In this document: piece by piece, positions 12,507 through 25,065 of the stretch
How positions within the stretch are numbered: the first letter of the stretch is position 1
Layout: every line of letters begins with the position of its first letter
DNA from: Calliopsis andreniformis
Taxonomy: Eukaryota; Arthropoda; Insecta; Hymenoptera; Andrenidae
Direction: 5' to 3'
Length of the DNA stretch: 64,000 bases
Assembly (NCBI RefSeq): GCF_051401765.1
Contig: NW_027480507.1
Coordinates: forward strand, 1,736,001-1,800,000
Program-made: the position numbers and the translations under genes
Notes under the pieces: model-generated
The model's database searches: none
What the model was told of the DNA's origin: nothing
What the model saw: the letters and a program-made list of their open reading frames with translations, nothing else

Positions 12507-14015
12507 TCCTCAATCCTCAGTCCTCAATCCTCAATCCTCAATCGTCAATCTTCAATCCTCAATACGCAATCTTCAATCCTCAATCCTCAATCCTCAAGCC
12601 TCAATCCTCATTCTTCAATCCTCAATACCCAATCCTCAATTTTCAATCCTCAACCCTCAATCCTCAATTCTCAATCCTCAATCCTCAATCTTCAATTCTC
12701 ATTCTTCAATCCTCAATACCCAATACTAAATCTTCAATCCTCAATCCTCAATCCTCAATTCTCAATCCTCAATCCTCAGTCTTCAGTCCTCAAACCTCAA
12801 TCCTCAACCTCAGCCCTCATCGTCAATCCTCAATCCTCAGTCCTCAATCCTCAATCTTCAATACCCAATACTCAATCTTCAGCCCTCTGTCCTCAATCCT
12901 CAATCCTCAATCGTCAATCTTCAATCCTCAATACGCAATCTTCAATCCTCAATCCCCAATCCGCAATCCTCAATCCTCATTCTTCAATCCTCAAAACGCA
13001 ATCCTCAATCTTCAATCCTCAATCCTCAATACTCAATTCTCAATCCTCAATCCTCAATCTTCAATCCTCATTCTTCAATCCTCAATACCCAATACTCAAT
13101 CTTCAATCCTCAATCCTCAATCCTCAATTCTCAGTCCTCAATCCTCTGTCCTCAGTCCTCACACCTCAATCCTCAACCATCAGCCCTCATCGTCAATCCT
13201 CAATCCTCAGTCCTCAATCCTCAATCTTCAATCCTCAATACTCAATCTTCAATCCTCAATCCTCAATTCTCAATCCTCAATCCTCAATCCTCAATCCTCA
13301 ATCCTCAATCCTCAATCGTCAGTCTTCAATCCTCAGTACCCAATCTTCAATCCTCACTCCTCAATCCTCCATTCTCAATCCTCAATCCTCATTCTTCAAT
13401 CCTCAATACCTAATCCTCAATCTTCAATCCTGAATCTTCAATCCTCAATTCTCAATCCTCATTCCTCAGTCCTCAGACCTCAAACCTCAATCCTCAACCC
13501 TCAGCCCTCACCCTCAATCCTCAATCCTCAATCTACAATCCTCAATACTCAATCCTCAATACTCAATCTTCAATCCTCAATCCTCAGTCCTCAAACCTCA
13601 ATTCTGAATCCTCAATCCTGCATCCTCAATCTTCAATCCTCAATCCCCAATCCTCAATCTTCAATCCTCAATCCTCAATCCTCAATCCTCAATCCTCAAT
13701 CTTCAATCCTCAATACTCAATCTTCAATCCTCAATCCTCAATCCTCAATCCTCAATCCTCAATCCTCAAACCTCAATCTTCAATCCTCAATCCTCTATCT
13801 TCAATTCTCTATCCTCAATCCTCAATACTCAAACTTCAATCCTCAATCCTCAGTCCTCAAACTTCAATTCTGAATCCTCAATGCTGAATCCTCAATCTTC
13901 AATCCTCAATCGCCAATCCTCAATCTTCAATCCTCAATCCTCAATCCTCAATCCTCAATCCTCAATCCTCAGTCCTCAAACCTCAATTCTGAATCCTCAA
14001 TCCTGAATTCTCAAT

Positions 14016-14182
14016 CTACGGCCCTCAGTCCTCAACAATCAGTTGTCAATCCTCAATCCTCAATAGAATATCCTCAATTCACAGTTTTGAATACTCAATA
14101 CTCAATCTGCAATCTTCAAACCTCTATACACAAACATCAATTATCATCACTCAACCCTCAACACTCAGTCCTCAATATTCAA
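14016..14182. repeat. Anchor A8, subtype G
   Basis: R2 partner of A5 by position, yet it has CTATACAC and a private CAATTATCATC. First of a 699-bp pair. Confidence 0.85.
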
Positions 14183-14714
14183 TCCTCAATCCTCAATCCT
14201 CAATCCTCAATCGTCAATCTTCAATCCTCTATACGCAATCTTCAATCCTCCATCCTCAACACTCAATCCTCAATCCTCATTCTTCAAACCTCAATACCCA
14301 ATCCTCAATCTTCAATCCTCAACACTCAATCCTCAATTCTCAATCCTCAATCCTCAGTCTTCAGTCCTCAAACCTCAATCCTCAACCCTCAGCCCTCATC
14401 GTCAATCCTCAATCCTCAGTCCTCAATCCTCAATCTTCAGTCCCCAATACTCAATCTTCAACCCTCTGTCCTCAATTCTCAATCCTCAATCCTCAATCCT
14501 CAATCCTCAATCCTCAATCCTCAATCGTCAATCCTCATTCTTCAATCCTCAATACCCAATACTAAATCTTCAATCCTCAATCCTCAATCCTCAATTCTCA
14601 ATCCTCCATCCTCAGTCCTCAGTTCTCAATCTTCAATCCTCAATACTCAATCTTCAATCCTCAATCCTCAGTCCTCAAACCTCAATTCTGAATCCTCAAT
14701 CCTGAATTCTCAAT

Positions 14715-14881
14715 CTACGGCCCTCAGTCCTCAACAATCAGTTGTCAATCCTCAATCCTCAACAGAATATCCTCAATTCACAGTTTTCAATACTCAATAC
14801 TCAATATGCAATCTTCAAACCTCTATCCACAAACATCAATTCTCATCACTCAACCCTCAACACTCAGTCCTCAATATTCAA
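14715..14881. repeat. Anchor A9, subtype C2
   Basis: CTACGG with TTTTC, CAACAGAATATCC in place of CAATAGAATATCC, and CAATATGCAATC in place of CAATCTGCAATC. Confidence 0.85.
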
Positions 14882-16565
14882 TCCTCAATCCTCAATCCTC
14901 AATCCTCAATCCTCAATCGTCAATCTTCAATCCTCAATACGCAATCTTCAATCCTCAATCATCAATCCTCAATCCTCAATCCTCATTCTTCAATCCTCAA
15001 TACCCAATCCTCAATTTTCAATCCTCAACCCTCAATCCTCAATTCTCAATCCTCAATTCTCAATCTTCAATCCTGATTCTTCAATCCTCAATACCCAATA
15101 CTAAATCTTCAATCCTCAATCCTCAATCCTCAATTCTCAATCCTCAATCCTCAGTCTTCAGTCCTCAAACCTCAATCCTCAACCCTCAGCCCTCATCGTC
15201 AATCCTCAATCCTCAGTCCTCAATCCTCAATCTTCAATACCCAATACTCAATCTTCAGCCCTCTGTCCTCAATTCTCAATCCTCAATCCTCAATCCTCAA
15301 TCCTCAATCCTCAATCGTCAGTCTTCAATCCTCAATACTCAGTCTTCAATCCTCAATCCTTAATCCTGAATCCTCAATCCTCATTCTACAATCCTCAATA
15401 CCCAATCCTCAATCTTCAATCCTGAATCCTCGATCCTCAATTCTCAATCCTCCACCCTCAGTCCTCAGTCCTCAAACCTCTATCCTCAACCCTCAGCCCT
15501 CATCCTCAATCCTCAATCCTCAACCTTCAATCCTCAATCCGCAATGCTCAATATTCAATCATCAATCCTCAATCCTCAGTCATCAAACCTCAATTCTGAA
15601 TCCTCAATCCTGAATCCTCAATCTTCAATCCTCAATCCCCAATCCTCAATCTTCAATCCTCAATACTCAATCTTCAATCATCAATCCTCAATCCTCAATC
15701 CTCAATCCTCAATCCTCAATCCTCAATCTTCAATCCTCAATACTCAATCTGCAATTCTCAATCCTCAATCCTCAATCCTCAATCCTCAAACCTCATACTT
15801 CAACCCTCAATACCGAATCCTCAATCTTCAATACACAATCCCCAATCCTCAATCGTCAGTCTTCAATCCTCAATACTCAGTCTTCAATCCTCAATCCTCA
15901 ATCCTGAATCCTCAATCCTCATTCTACAATCCTCAATACCCAATCCTCAATCTTCAATCCTGAATCCTCGATCCTCAATTCTCAGTCCTCCACCCTCAGT
16001 CCTCAGTCCTCAAACCTCTATCCTCAACCCTCAGCCCTCATCCTCAATCCTCAATCCTCAACCTTCAATCCTCAATCCGCAATGCTCAATATTCACTCAT
16101 CAATCCTCAATCCTCAGTCCTCAAACCTCAATTCTGAATCCTCAATCCTGAATCCTCAATCTTCAATCCTCAATCCCCAATCCTCAATCTTCAATCCTCA
16201 ATACTCAATCTTCAATCATCAATCCTCAATCCTCAATCCTCAATACTCAATCCTCGATCCTCAATCTTCAATCCTCAATACTCAATCTGCAATTCTCGAT
16301 CCTCCATCCTCAATCCTCAAACCTCATTCTTCAATCCTCAATACCCAATGCTCAATCTTCAATCCTCAATCCTCAATTCTCAATTCTCAATCCTCAATCC
16401 TCAGTCCTCAGTCCTCAAACCTCAATCCTCAACACTCAGCCCCCATCCTCAATCCTCAATCCTCAATCCTCAATCCTCAATCTTCAATCCTCAATACTCA
16501 ATCTTCAATCCTCAATCCTCAGTCCTCAAACCTCAATTCTGAATCCTCAATCCTGAATTCTCAAT

Positions 16566-16732
16566 CTAGGGCCCTCAGTCCTCAACAATCAGTTGTCAAT
16601 ACTCAATCCTCAATAGAATATCCTCAATTCACAGTTTCCAATACTCAATACTCAATCTGCAATCTTCAAACCTCTATCCACAAACATCAATTCTCATCAC
16701 TCAACCCTCAACACTCAGTCCTCAATATTCAA
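16566..16732. repeat. Anchor A10, subtype C
   Basis: CTAGGG form with a private CAGTTTCCAATAC. It is the last anchor A for 12.3 kb. Confidence 0.85.
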
Positions 16733-17561
16733 TCCTCAATCCTCAGTCCTCAATCCTCAATCCTCAATCGTCAATCTTCAATCCTCAATACGCAATCTTC
16801 AATCCTCAATCCTCAATCCTCAAGCCTCAATCCTCATTCTTCAATCCTCAATACCCAATCCTCAATTTTCAATCCTCAACCCTCAATCCTCAATTCACAA
16901 TCCTCAATCCTCAATCTTCAATCCTCATTCTTCAATCCTCAATACCCAATCCTCAATCTTCGATCCTCAATCCTCAATCCTCAATTCTCAATCCTCAATC
17001 CTCAGTCTTCAGTCCTCAAACCTCAATCCTCAACCTCAGCACTCATCGTCAATCCTCAATCCTCAGTCCTCAATCCTCAATCTTCAATACCCAATACTCA
17101 ATCTTCAGCCCTCTGTCCTCAATCCTCAATCCTCAATCGTCAACCTTCAATACTCAATACTCAATCTTCAATCCTCAATCCTCAATTCTCTATCCTCAAT
17201 CCTGAATCCTCAATCCTCAATCCTCAATCCTCAATCGTCAGTCTTCAATCCTCAATACCCAATCTTCAATCCTCACTCCTCAATCCTCCATTCTCAATCC
17301 TCAATCCTCATTCTTCAATCCTCAATACCCAATCCTCAATCTTCAATCCTCAATCCTCAAACCTCATTCTTCAATCCTCAATACCGAATCCTCAATCTTC
17401 AATACTCATTCCTCAATCCTCAATTCTCAATCCTGAATCCTTAATCCTCACACTTCAAACATCAATACTCAACCCTCAGTCCTCGTCCTCAATCCACAAC
17501 CCCCAATCCTCAATCCTCAATCTTCAATCATCAATACTCAATCTTCAATCCTCTATCCTCA

Positions 17562-20026
17562 ATGCTCAATCCTCAATCCTTAATCCTCAGTCGCCTGTCT
17601 TCAATCCTCAATACTCAATCTTCAATCCGCAATCCTCAATCCTCAATCCTCAACCCTCATTCTTTAATCCTCAATACCCAATGCTCAATCTTCAATCCTC
17701 AATCCTCAATTCTCAATTCTCAATCCTCAATCCTCAGACCTCAGCCCTCAAACATCAATCCTCAACACTCGGCCCTCATCCTCAATCCTCAATCCTCAAT
17801 CCTCAATCCTCAATCGTCAGTCTTCAATCCTCAATACTCAGTCTTCAATCCTCAATCCTCAATCCTGAATCCTCAATCCTCATTCTACAATCCTCAATAC
17901 CCAATCCTCAGTCTTCAATCCTCAATCCTCGATCCTCAATTCTCAATCCTCCATCCTCAATATTCAATCCTCATTCTTCAATCCTCAATACCCAATACTC
18001 AATCTTCAATCCTCAATCCTCAATCCTCAATTCTCAGTCCTCAATCCTCTGTCCCCAGTCCTCACACCTCAATCCTCAACCCTCAGCCCTCATCGTCAAT
18101 CCTCAATCCTCAGTCCTCAATCCTCAATCTTCAATCCTCAATACTCAATCCTCAATCGTCAGTCTTCAATCCTCAATACCCAATCTTCAATCCTCACTCC
18201 TCAATACTCCATTCTCAATCCTCAATCCTCATTCTTCAATCCTCAATACCTAATCCTCAATCTTCAATCCTGAATCCTCAATCCTCAATTCTCAATCCTC
18301 ATTCCTCAGTCCTCAGACCTCAAACCTCAATCCTCAACCCTCAGCCCTCATCCTCAATCCTCAATCCTCAATCTACAATCCTCAATACTCAATCCTCAAT
18401 ACTCAATCTTCAATCCTCAATCCTCAGTCCTCAAACCTCAATTCTGAATCCTCAATCCTGCATTCTCAATATTCAATCCTCAGTCCCCAATCCTCAATCT
18501 TCAATCCTCAATCCTCAATCCTCAATCCCCAATCCTCAATCTTCAATCCTCAATACTCAATCTTCAGTCCTCAATCCTCTATCCTCAATCCTCAATCCTC
18601 AATCCTCAAACCTCAATCTTCAATCCTCAATACTCAATCTTCAATCCTCAATCCTCTATCCTCAATCCTCAATCCTCAATCCTCAAACCTCAATCTTCAA
18701 TCCTCAATCCTCAATCTTCAATCCTCTACCCTCAATCCTCAATACTCAAACTTCAATCCTCAATCCTCAGTCCTCAAACATCAATTCTGAATCCTCAATC
18801 CTGAATCCTCAATCTTCAATCCTCAATCGCCAATCCTCAATCTTCAATCCTCAATCCTCAATCCTCAATCCTCAATCCTCAGTCCTCAATCTTCAATACC
18901 CAATACTCAATCTTCAGCCCTCTGTCCTCAATCCTCAATCCTCAAACGTCAACCTTCAATCCTCAATACGCAATCTTCAATCCTCAATCCCCAATCCGCA
19001 ATCCTCAATCCTCATTCTTCAATCCTCAAAACGCAATCCTCAATCTTCAATACTCAATCCTCAATCCTCAATTCTCAATCCTCAATCCTCAATCTTCAAT
19101 CCTCATTCTTCAATCCTCAATACCCAATACACAATCTTCAATCCTCAATCCTCAATCCTCAATTCTCAGTCCTCAATCCTCTGTCCTCAGTCCTCACACC
19201 TCAATCCTCAACCATCAGCCCTCATCGTCAATCCTCAATCCTCAGTCCTCAATCCTCAACCTTCAATCCTCAATACTCAATCTTCAATCCTCAATCCTCA
19301 ATTCTCTATCCTCAATCCTGAATCCTCAATCCTCAATCCTCAATCCTCAATCGTCAGTCTTCAATCCTCAATACCCAATCTTCAATCCTCACTCCTCAAT
19401 CCTCCATTCTCAATCCTCAATCCTCATTCGTCAATCCTCAATACCCAATCCTCAATCTTCAATCCTCAATCCTCAAACCTCAATTCTCAATCCTCCATCC
19501 TCAGTCCTCAGTGCTCAAACCTCTATTCTCAACCCTCAGCCCTCCTCCTCAATCCTCAATCCTCAATCTTCAATCCTCAATCCGCAATACTCAATATTCA
19601 ATCATCAATCCTCAATCCTCAGTCCTCAAACCTCAACTCTGAATCCTCAATCCTGAATCCTCAATCTTCAATCCTCAATCCCCAATACTCAAACTTCAAT
19701 CCTCAATACTCAATCTTCAATCATCAATCCTCAATCCTCAATCCTCAATCCTCAATCCCCAATCCTCAATCTTCCATCCTCAATACTCAATCTGCAATTC
19801 TCAATCCTCAATCCTCAATCCTCAAACCTCATTCTTCAATCCTCAATACCGAATCCTCAATCTTCAATACTCATTCCTCAATCCTCAATTCTCAATCCTG
19901 AATCCTTAATCCTCACACTTCAAACATCAATACTCAACCCTCAGTCCTCGTCCTCAATCCACAACCCCCAATCCTCAATCCTCAATCTTCAATCATCAAT
20001 ACTCAATCTTCAATCCTCTATCCTCA
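17562..20026. repeat. Anchor-B HOR unit, full form L (2465 bp)
   Basis: It runs from the ATGCTCAATCC at the head of one anchor B to the next. The same 2465-bp length recurs at 25066-27530, so I take it as the reference form. In order it holds anchor B, CTCGGCCCTC, CTCTGTCCCC, a run rich in TCTTCAA, CAACCATCAGCC, CAGTGCTCAAACC, and CTCGTCCTCAATCC just before the next anchor B. Confidence 0.8.
17588..17632. repeat. Anchor B2
   Basis: TTAATCC form; heads the first full L unit. Confidence 0.85.
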
Positions 20027-20946
20027 ATGCTCAATCCTCAATCCTTAATCCTCAGTCGCCTGTCTTCAATCCTCAATACTCAATCTTCAATCCGCAATCC
20101 TCAATCCTCAATCCTCAACCCTCATTCTTTAATCCTCAATACCCAATGCTCAATCTTCAATCCTCAATCCTCAATTCTCAATTCTCAATCCTCAATCCTC
20201 AGACCTCAGCCCTCAAACCTCAATCCTCAACACTCGGCCCTCATCCTCAATCCTCAATCCTCAATCCTCAATCCTCAATCGTCAGTCTTCAATCCTCAAT
20301 ACTCAGTCTTCAATCCTCAATCCTCAATTCTGAATCCTCAATCCTCATTCTACAATCCTCAATACCCAATCCTCAGTCTTCAATCCTCAATCCTCGATCC
20401 TCAATTCTCAATCCTCCATCCTCAATATTCAATCCTCATTCTTCAATCCTCAATACCCAATACTCAATCTTCAATCCTCAATCCTCAATCCTCAATTCTC
20501 AGTCCTCAATCCTCTGTCCCCAGTCCTCACACCTCAATCCTCAACCCTCAGCCCTCATCGTCAATCCTCAATCCTCAGTCCTCAATCCTCAATCTTCAAT
20601 CCTCAATACTCAATCCTCAATCGTCAGTCTTCAATCCTCAATACCCAATCTTCAATCCTCACTCCTCAATCCTCCATTCTCAATCCTCAATCCTCATTCT
20701 TCAATCCTCAATACCCAATCCTCAATCTTCAATCCTCAATCCTCAAACCTCATTCTTCAATCCTCAATACCGATCCTCAATCTTCAATACTCATTCCTCA
20801 ATCCTCAATTCTCAATCCTGAATCCTTAATCCTCACACTTCAAACATCAATACTCAACCCTCAGTCCTCGTCCTCAATCCACAACCCCCAATCCTCAATC
20901 CTCAATCTTCAATCATCAATACTCAATCTTCAATCCTCTATCCTCA
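20027..20946. repeat. Anchor-B HOR unit, short form S (920 bp)
   Basis: Against form L it has two joins. One goes from L position about 18196 to about 19391, both inside CACTCCTCAAT runs (1195 bp lost). The other goes from L position 19481 to 19830, after CCTCAAACCT (349 bp lost). It also lacks one A near 20769 (ATACCGATCC where others have ATACCGAATCC). 1195 + 349 + 1 = 1545, exactly the difference between 2465 and 920. Confidence 0.8.
20053..20097. repeat. Anchor B3
   Basis: TTAATCC form; heads the 920-bp S unit. Confidence 0.85.
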
Positions 20947-22678
20947 ATGCTCAATCCTCAATCCTTAATCCTCAGTCGCCTGTCTTCAATCCTCAATACT
21001 CAATCTTCAATCCGCAATCCTCAATCCTCAATCCTCAACCCTCATTCTTTAATCCTCAATACCCAATGCTCAATCTTCAATCCTCAATCCTCAATTCTCA
21101 ATTCTCAATCCTCAATCCTCAGACCTCAGCCCTCAAACCTCAATCCTCAACACTCGGCCCTCATCCTCAATCCTCAATCCTCAATCCTCAATCGTCAGTC
21201 TTCAATCCTCAATACTCAGTCTTCAATCCTCAATCCTCAATCCTGAATCCTCAATCCTCATTCTACAATCCTCAATACCCAATCCTCAGTCTTCAATCCT
21301 CAATCCTCGATCCTCAATTCTCAATCCTCCATCCTCAATATTCAATCCTCATTCTTCAATCCTCAATACCCAATACTCAATCTTCAATCCTCAATCCTCA
21401 ATCCTCAATTCTCAGTCCTCAATCCTCTGTCCCCAGTCCTCACACCTCAATCCTCAACCCTCAGCCCTCATCGTCAATCCTCAATCCTCAGTCCTCAATC
21501 CTCAATCTTCAATCCTCAATACTCAATCCTCAATCGTCAGTCTTCAATCCTCAATACCCAATCTTCAATCCTCACTCCTCAATACTCCATTCTCAATCCT
21601 CAATCCTCATTCTTCAATCCTCAATACCTAATCCTCAATCTTCAATCCTGAATCCTCAATCCTCAATTCTCAATCCTCATTCCTCAGTCCTCAGACCTCA
21701 AACCTCAATCCTCAACCCTCAGCCCTCATCCTCAATCCTCAATCCTCAATCTACAATCCTCAATACTCAATCCTCAATACTCAATCTTCAATCCTCAATC
21801 CTCAGTCCTCAAACCTCAATTCTGAATCCTCAATCCTGCATTCTCAATATTCAATCCTCAGTCCCCAATCCTCAATCTTCAATCCTCAATCCTCAATCCT
21901 CAATCCCCAATCCTCAATCTTCAATCCTCAATACTCAATCTTCAGTCCTCAATCCTCTATCCTCAATCCTCAATCCTCAATCCTCAAACCTCAATCTTCA
22001 ATCCTCAATACTCAATCTTCAATCCTCAATCCTCTATCCTCAATCCTCAATCCTCAATCCTCAAACCTCAATCTTCAATCCTCAATCCTCAATCTTCAAT
22101 CCTCTACCCTCAATCCTCAATACTCAAACTTCAATCCTCAATCCTCAGTCCTCAAACATCAATTCTGAATCCTCAATCCTGAATCCTCAATCTTCAATCC
22201 TCAATCGCCAATCCTCAATCTTCAATCCTCAATCCTCAATCCTCAATCCTCAATCCTCAGTCCTCAATCTTCAATACCCAATACTCAATCTTCAGCCCTC
22301 TGTCCTCAATCCTCAATCCTCAAACGTCAACCTTCAATCCTCAATACGCAATCTTCAATCCTCAATCCCCAATCCGCAATCCTCAATCCTCATTCTTCAA
22401 TCCTCAAAACGCAATCCTCAATCTTCAATACTCAATCCTCAATCCTCAATTCTCAATCCTCAATCCTCAATCCTCAAACCTCATTCTTCAATCCTCAATA
22501 CCGAATCCTCAATCTTCAATACTCATTCCTCAATCCTCAATTCTCAATCCTGAATCCTTAATCCTCACACTTCAAACATCAATACTCAACCCTCAGTCCT
22601 CGTCCTCAATCCACAACCCCCAATCCTCAATCCTCAATCTTCAATCATCAATACTCAATCTTCAATCCTCTATCCTCA
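20947..22678. repeat. Anchor-B HOR unit, form M (1732 bp)
   Basis: It follows form L at offset 3385, loses one heptamer near 21180 (offset 3378), and stays in step to about 22450. There it joins to the L sequence near 19800, just before CCTCAAACCTCATTC, with a loss of about 726 bp. Confidence 0.75.
20973..21017. repeat. Anchor B4
   Basis: TTAATCC form; heads unit M. Confidence 0.85.
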
Positions 22679-24144
22679 ATGCTCAATCCTCAATCCTTAA
22701 TCCTCAGTCGCCTGTCTTCAATCCTCAATACTCAATCTTCAATCCGCAATCCTCAATCCTCAATCCTCAACCCTCATTCTTTAATCCTCAATACCCAATG
22801 CTCAATCTTCAATCCTCAATCCTCAATTCTCAATTCTCAATCCTCAATCCTCAGACCTCAGCCCTCAAACCTCAATCCTCAACACTCGGCCCTCATCCTC
22901 AATCCTCAATCCTCAATCCTCAATCCTCAATCGTCAGTCTTCAATCCTCAATACTCAGTCTTCAATCCTCAATCCTCAATCCTGAATCCTCAATCCTCGT
23001 TCTACAATCCTCAATACCCAATCCTCAGTCTTCAATCCTCAATCCTCGATCCTCAATTCTCAATCCTCCATCCTCAATATTCAATCCTCATTCTTCAATC
23101 CTCAATACCCAATACTCAATCTTCAATCCTCAATCCTCAATCCTCAATTCTCAGTCCTCAATCCTCTGTCCCCAGTCCTCACACCTCAATCCTCAACCCT
23201 CAGCCCTCATCGTCAATCCTCAATCCTCAGTCCTCAATCCTCAATCTTCAATCCTCAATACTCAATCCTCAATCGTCAGTCTTCAATCCTCAATACCCAA
23301 TCTTCAATCCTCACTCCTCAATACTCCATTCTCAATCCTCAATCCTCATTCTTCAATCCTCAATACCTAATCCTCAATCTTCAATCCTGAATCCTCAATC
23401 CTCAATTCTCAATCCTCATTCCTCAGTCCTCAGACCTCAAACCTCAATCCTCAACCCTCAGCCCTCATCCTCAATCCTCAATCCTCAATCTACAATCCTC
23501 AATACTCAATCCTCAATACTCAATCTTCAATCCTCAATCCTCAGTCCTCAAACCTCAATTCTGAATCCTCAATCCTGCATCCTCAATATTCAATCCTCAG
23601 TCCCCAATCCTCAATCTTCAATCCTCAATCCTCAATCCTCAATCCCCAATCCTCAATCTTCAATCCTCAATACTCAATCTTCAGTCCTCAATCCTCTATC
23701 CTCAATCCTCAATCCTCAATCCTCAAACCTCAATCTTCAATCCTCAATACTCAATCTTCAATCCTCAATCCTCTATCCTCAATCCTCAATCCTCAATCCT
23801 CAAACCTCAATCTTCAATCCTCAATCCTCAATCTTCAATCATCAATCCTCAATCCTCAATCCTCAATCCTCAATCCCCAATCCTCAATCTTCCATCCTCA
23901 ATACTCAATCTGCAATTCTCAATCCTCAATCCTCAATCCTCAAACCTCATTCTTCAATCCTCAATACCGAATCCTCAATCTTCAATACTCATTCCTCAAT
24001 CCTCAATTCTCAATCCTGAATCCTTAATCCTCACACTTCAAACATCAATACTCAACCCTCAGTCCTCGTCCTCAATCCACAACCCCCAATCCTCAATCCT
24101 CAATCTTCAATCATCAATACTCAATCTTCAATCCTCTATCCTCA
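22679..24144. repeat. Anchor-B HOR unit, form K (1466 bp)
   Basis: It follows form L at offset 5117 until CTCAATCTTCAATC near 23837, then joins directly to ATCAATCCTC. In L these two points lie at about 18713 and 19712, 999 bp apart, which equals 2465 minus 1466. Both breakpoints lie in the same CAATCTTCAATC run, as expected for misaligned exchange between similar stretches. Confidence 0.8.
22705..22749. repeat. Anchor B5
   Basis: TTAATCC form; heads unit K. Confidence 0.85.
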
Positions 24145-25065
24145 ATGCTCAATCCTCAATCCTTAATCCTCAGTCGCCTGTCTTCAATCCTCAATACTCA
24201 ATCTTCAATCCGCAATCCTCAATCCTCAATCCTCAACCCTCATTCTTTAATCCTCAATACCCAATGCTCAATCTTCAATCCTCAATCCTCAATTCTCAAT
24301 TCTCAATCCTCAATCCTCAGACCTCAGCCCTCAAACCTCAATCCTCAACACTCGGCCCTCATCCTCAATCCTCAATCCTCAATCCTCAATCCTCAATCGT
24401 CAGTCTTCAATCCTCAATACTCAGTCTTCAATCCTCAATCCTCAATCCTGAATCCTCAATCCTCATTCTACAATCCTCAATACCCAATCCTCAGTCTTCA
24501 ATCCTCAATCCTCGATCCTCAATTCTCAATCCTCCATCCTCAATATTCAATCCTCATTCTTCAATCCTCAATACCCAATACTCAATCTTCAATCCTCAAT
24601 CCTCAATCCTCAATTCTCAGTCCTCAATCCTCTGTCCCCAGTCCTCACACCTCAATCCTCAACCCTCAGCCCTCATCGTCAATCCTCAATCCTCAGTCCT
24701 CAATCCTCAATCTTCAATCCTCAATACTCAATCCTCAATCGTCAGTCTTCAATCCTCAATACCCAATCTTCAATCCTCACTCCTCAATCCTCCATTCTCA
24801 ATCCTCAATCCTCATTCTTCAATCCTCAATACCCAATCCTCAATCTTCAATCCTCAATCCTCAAACCTCATTCTTCAATCCTCAATACCGAATCCTCAAT
24901 CTTCAATACTCATTCCTCAATCCTCAATTCTCAATCCTGAATCCTTAATCCTCACACTTCAAACATCAATACTCAACCCTCAGTCCTCGTCCTCAATCCA
25001 CAACCCCCAATCCTCAATCCTCAATCTTCAATCATCAATACTCAATCTTCAATCCTCTATCCTCA
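24145..25065. repeat. Anchor-B HOR unit, short form S (921 bp)
   Basis: It has the same two joins as the 920-bp unit at 20027, but keeps the ATACCGAATCC heptamer intact, hence one base longer. The shared joins show the two S units descend from one deleted ancestor. Confidence 0.82.
24171..24215. repeat. Anchor B6
   Basis: TTAATCC form; heads the 921-bp S unit. Confidence 0.85.

Larger units (their letters stand above)
9828..14215. repeat. HOR pair R2, copy b (5125-bp period, partial)
   Basis: This follows copy a directly. The match starts at the CTTCAATCCTCAACACTC junction (4703 against 9828). It ends soon after the anchor at 14087, where copy a reads TCAATCGTCAGTC and this copy reads CTCTATACGCAATC. 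About 4.39 kb of the 5125-bp unit is therefore present before the array switches to block X1. Confidence 0.85.
12480..17150. repeat. Block X, copy X1
   Basis: It matches 39878-44185 at offset 27398, changing to 27035 after a 363-bp length difference. It also matches 54066-57297 at offset 40975. It holds the G then C2 anchor pair spaced exactly 699 bp (14087 and 14786) and two copies of a run starting TCAATGCTCAATATTCA (15544 and 16082). The match with X2 ends near 17150, where this copy reads CTTCAATACTCAATAC and X2 reads CTTCAATCCTCAATACG. Confidence 0.8.
17225..24728. repeat. HOR pair R4, copy a (7504-bp period)
   Basis: Anchor B starts at 17588 and 20053 recur at +7504 (25092 and 27557). 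The match begins near 17225 against 24729, in the TCAATCGTCAGTC run. This copy holds four anchor-B units of different length: 2465, 920, 1732 and 1466 bp, then the first part of a fifth. It has no anchor A. This is the longest tandem period I could trace in the window. Confidence 0.85.

Noticed and set aside
17562..19901. Long forward open frames (up to about 780 codons) as protein genes
   Set aside because: All three forward frames are open over the same DNA and read rotations of SSILNPQ. Starts are chance ATG or TTG variants, copies differ without codon-position bias, and phase slips would shift frame. The length comes from the repeat.
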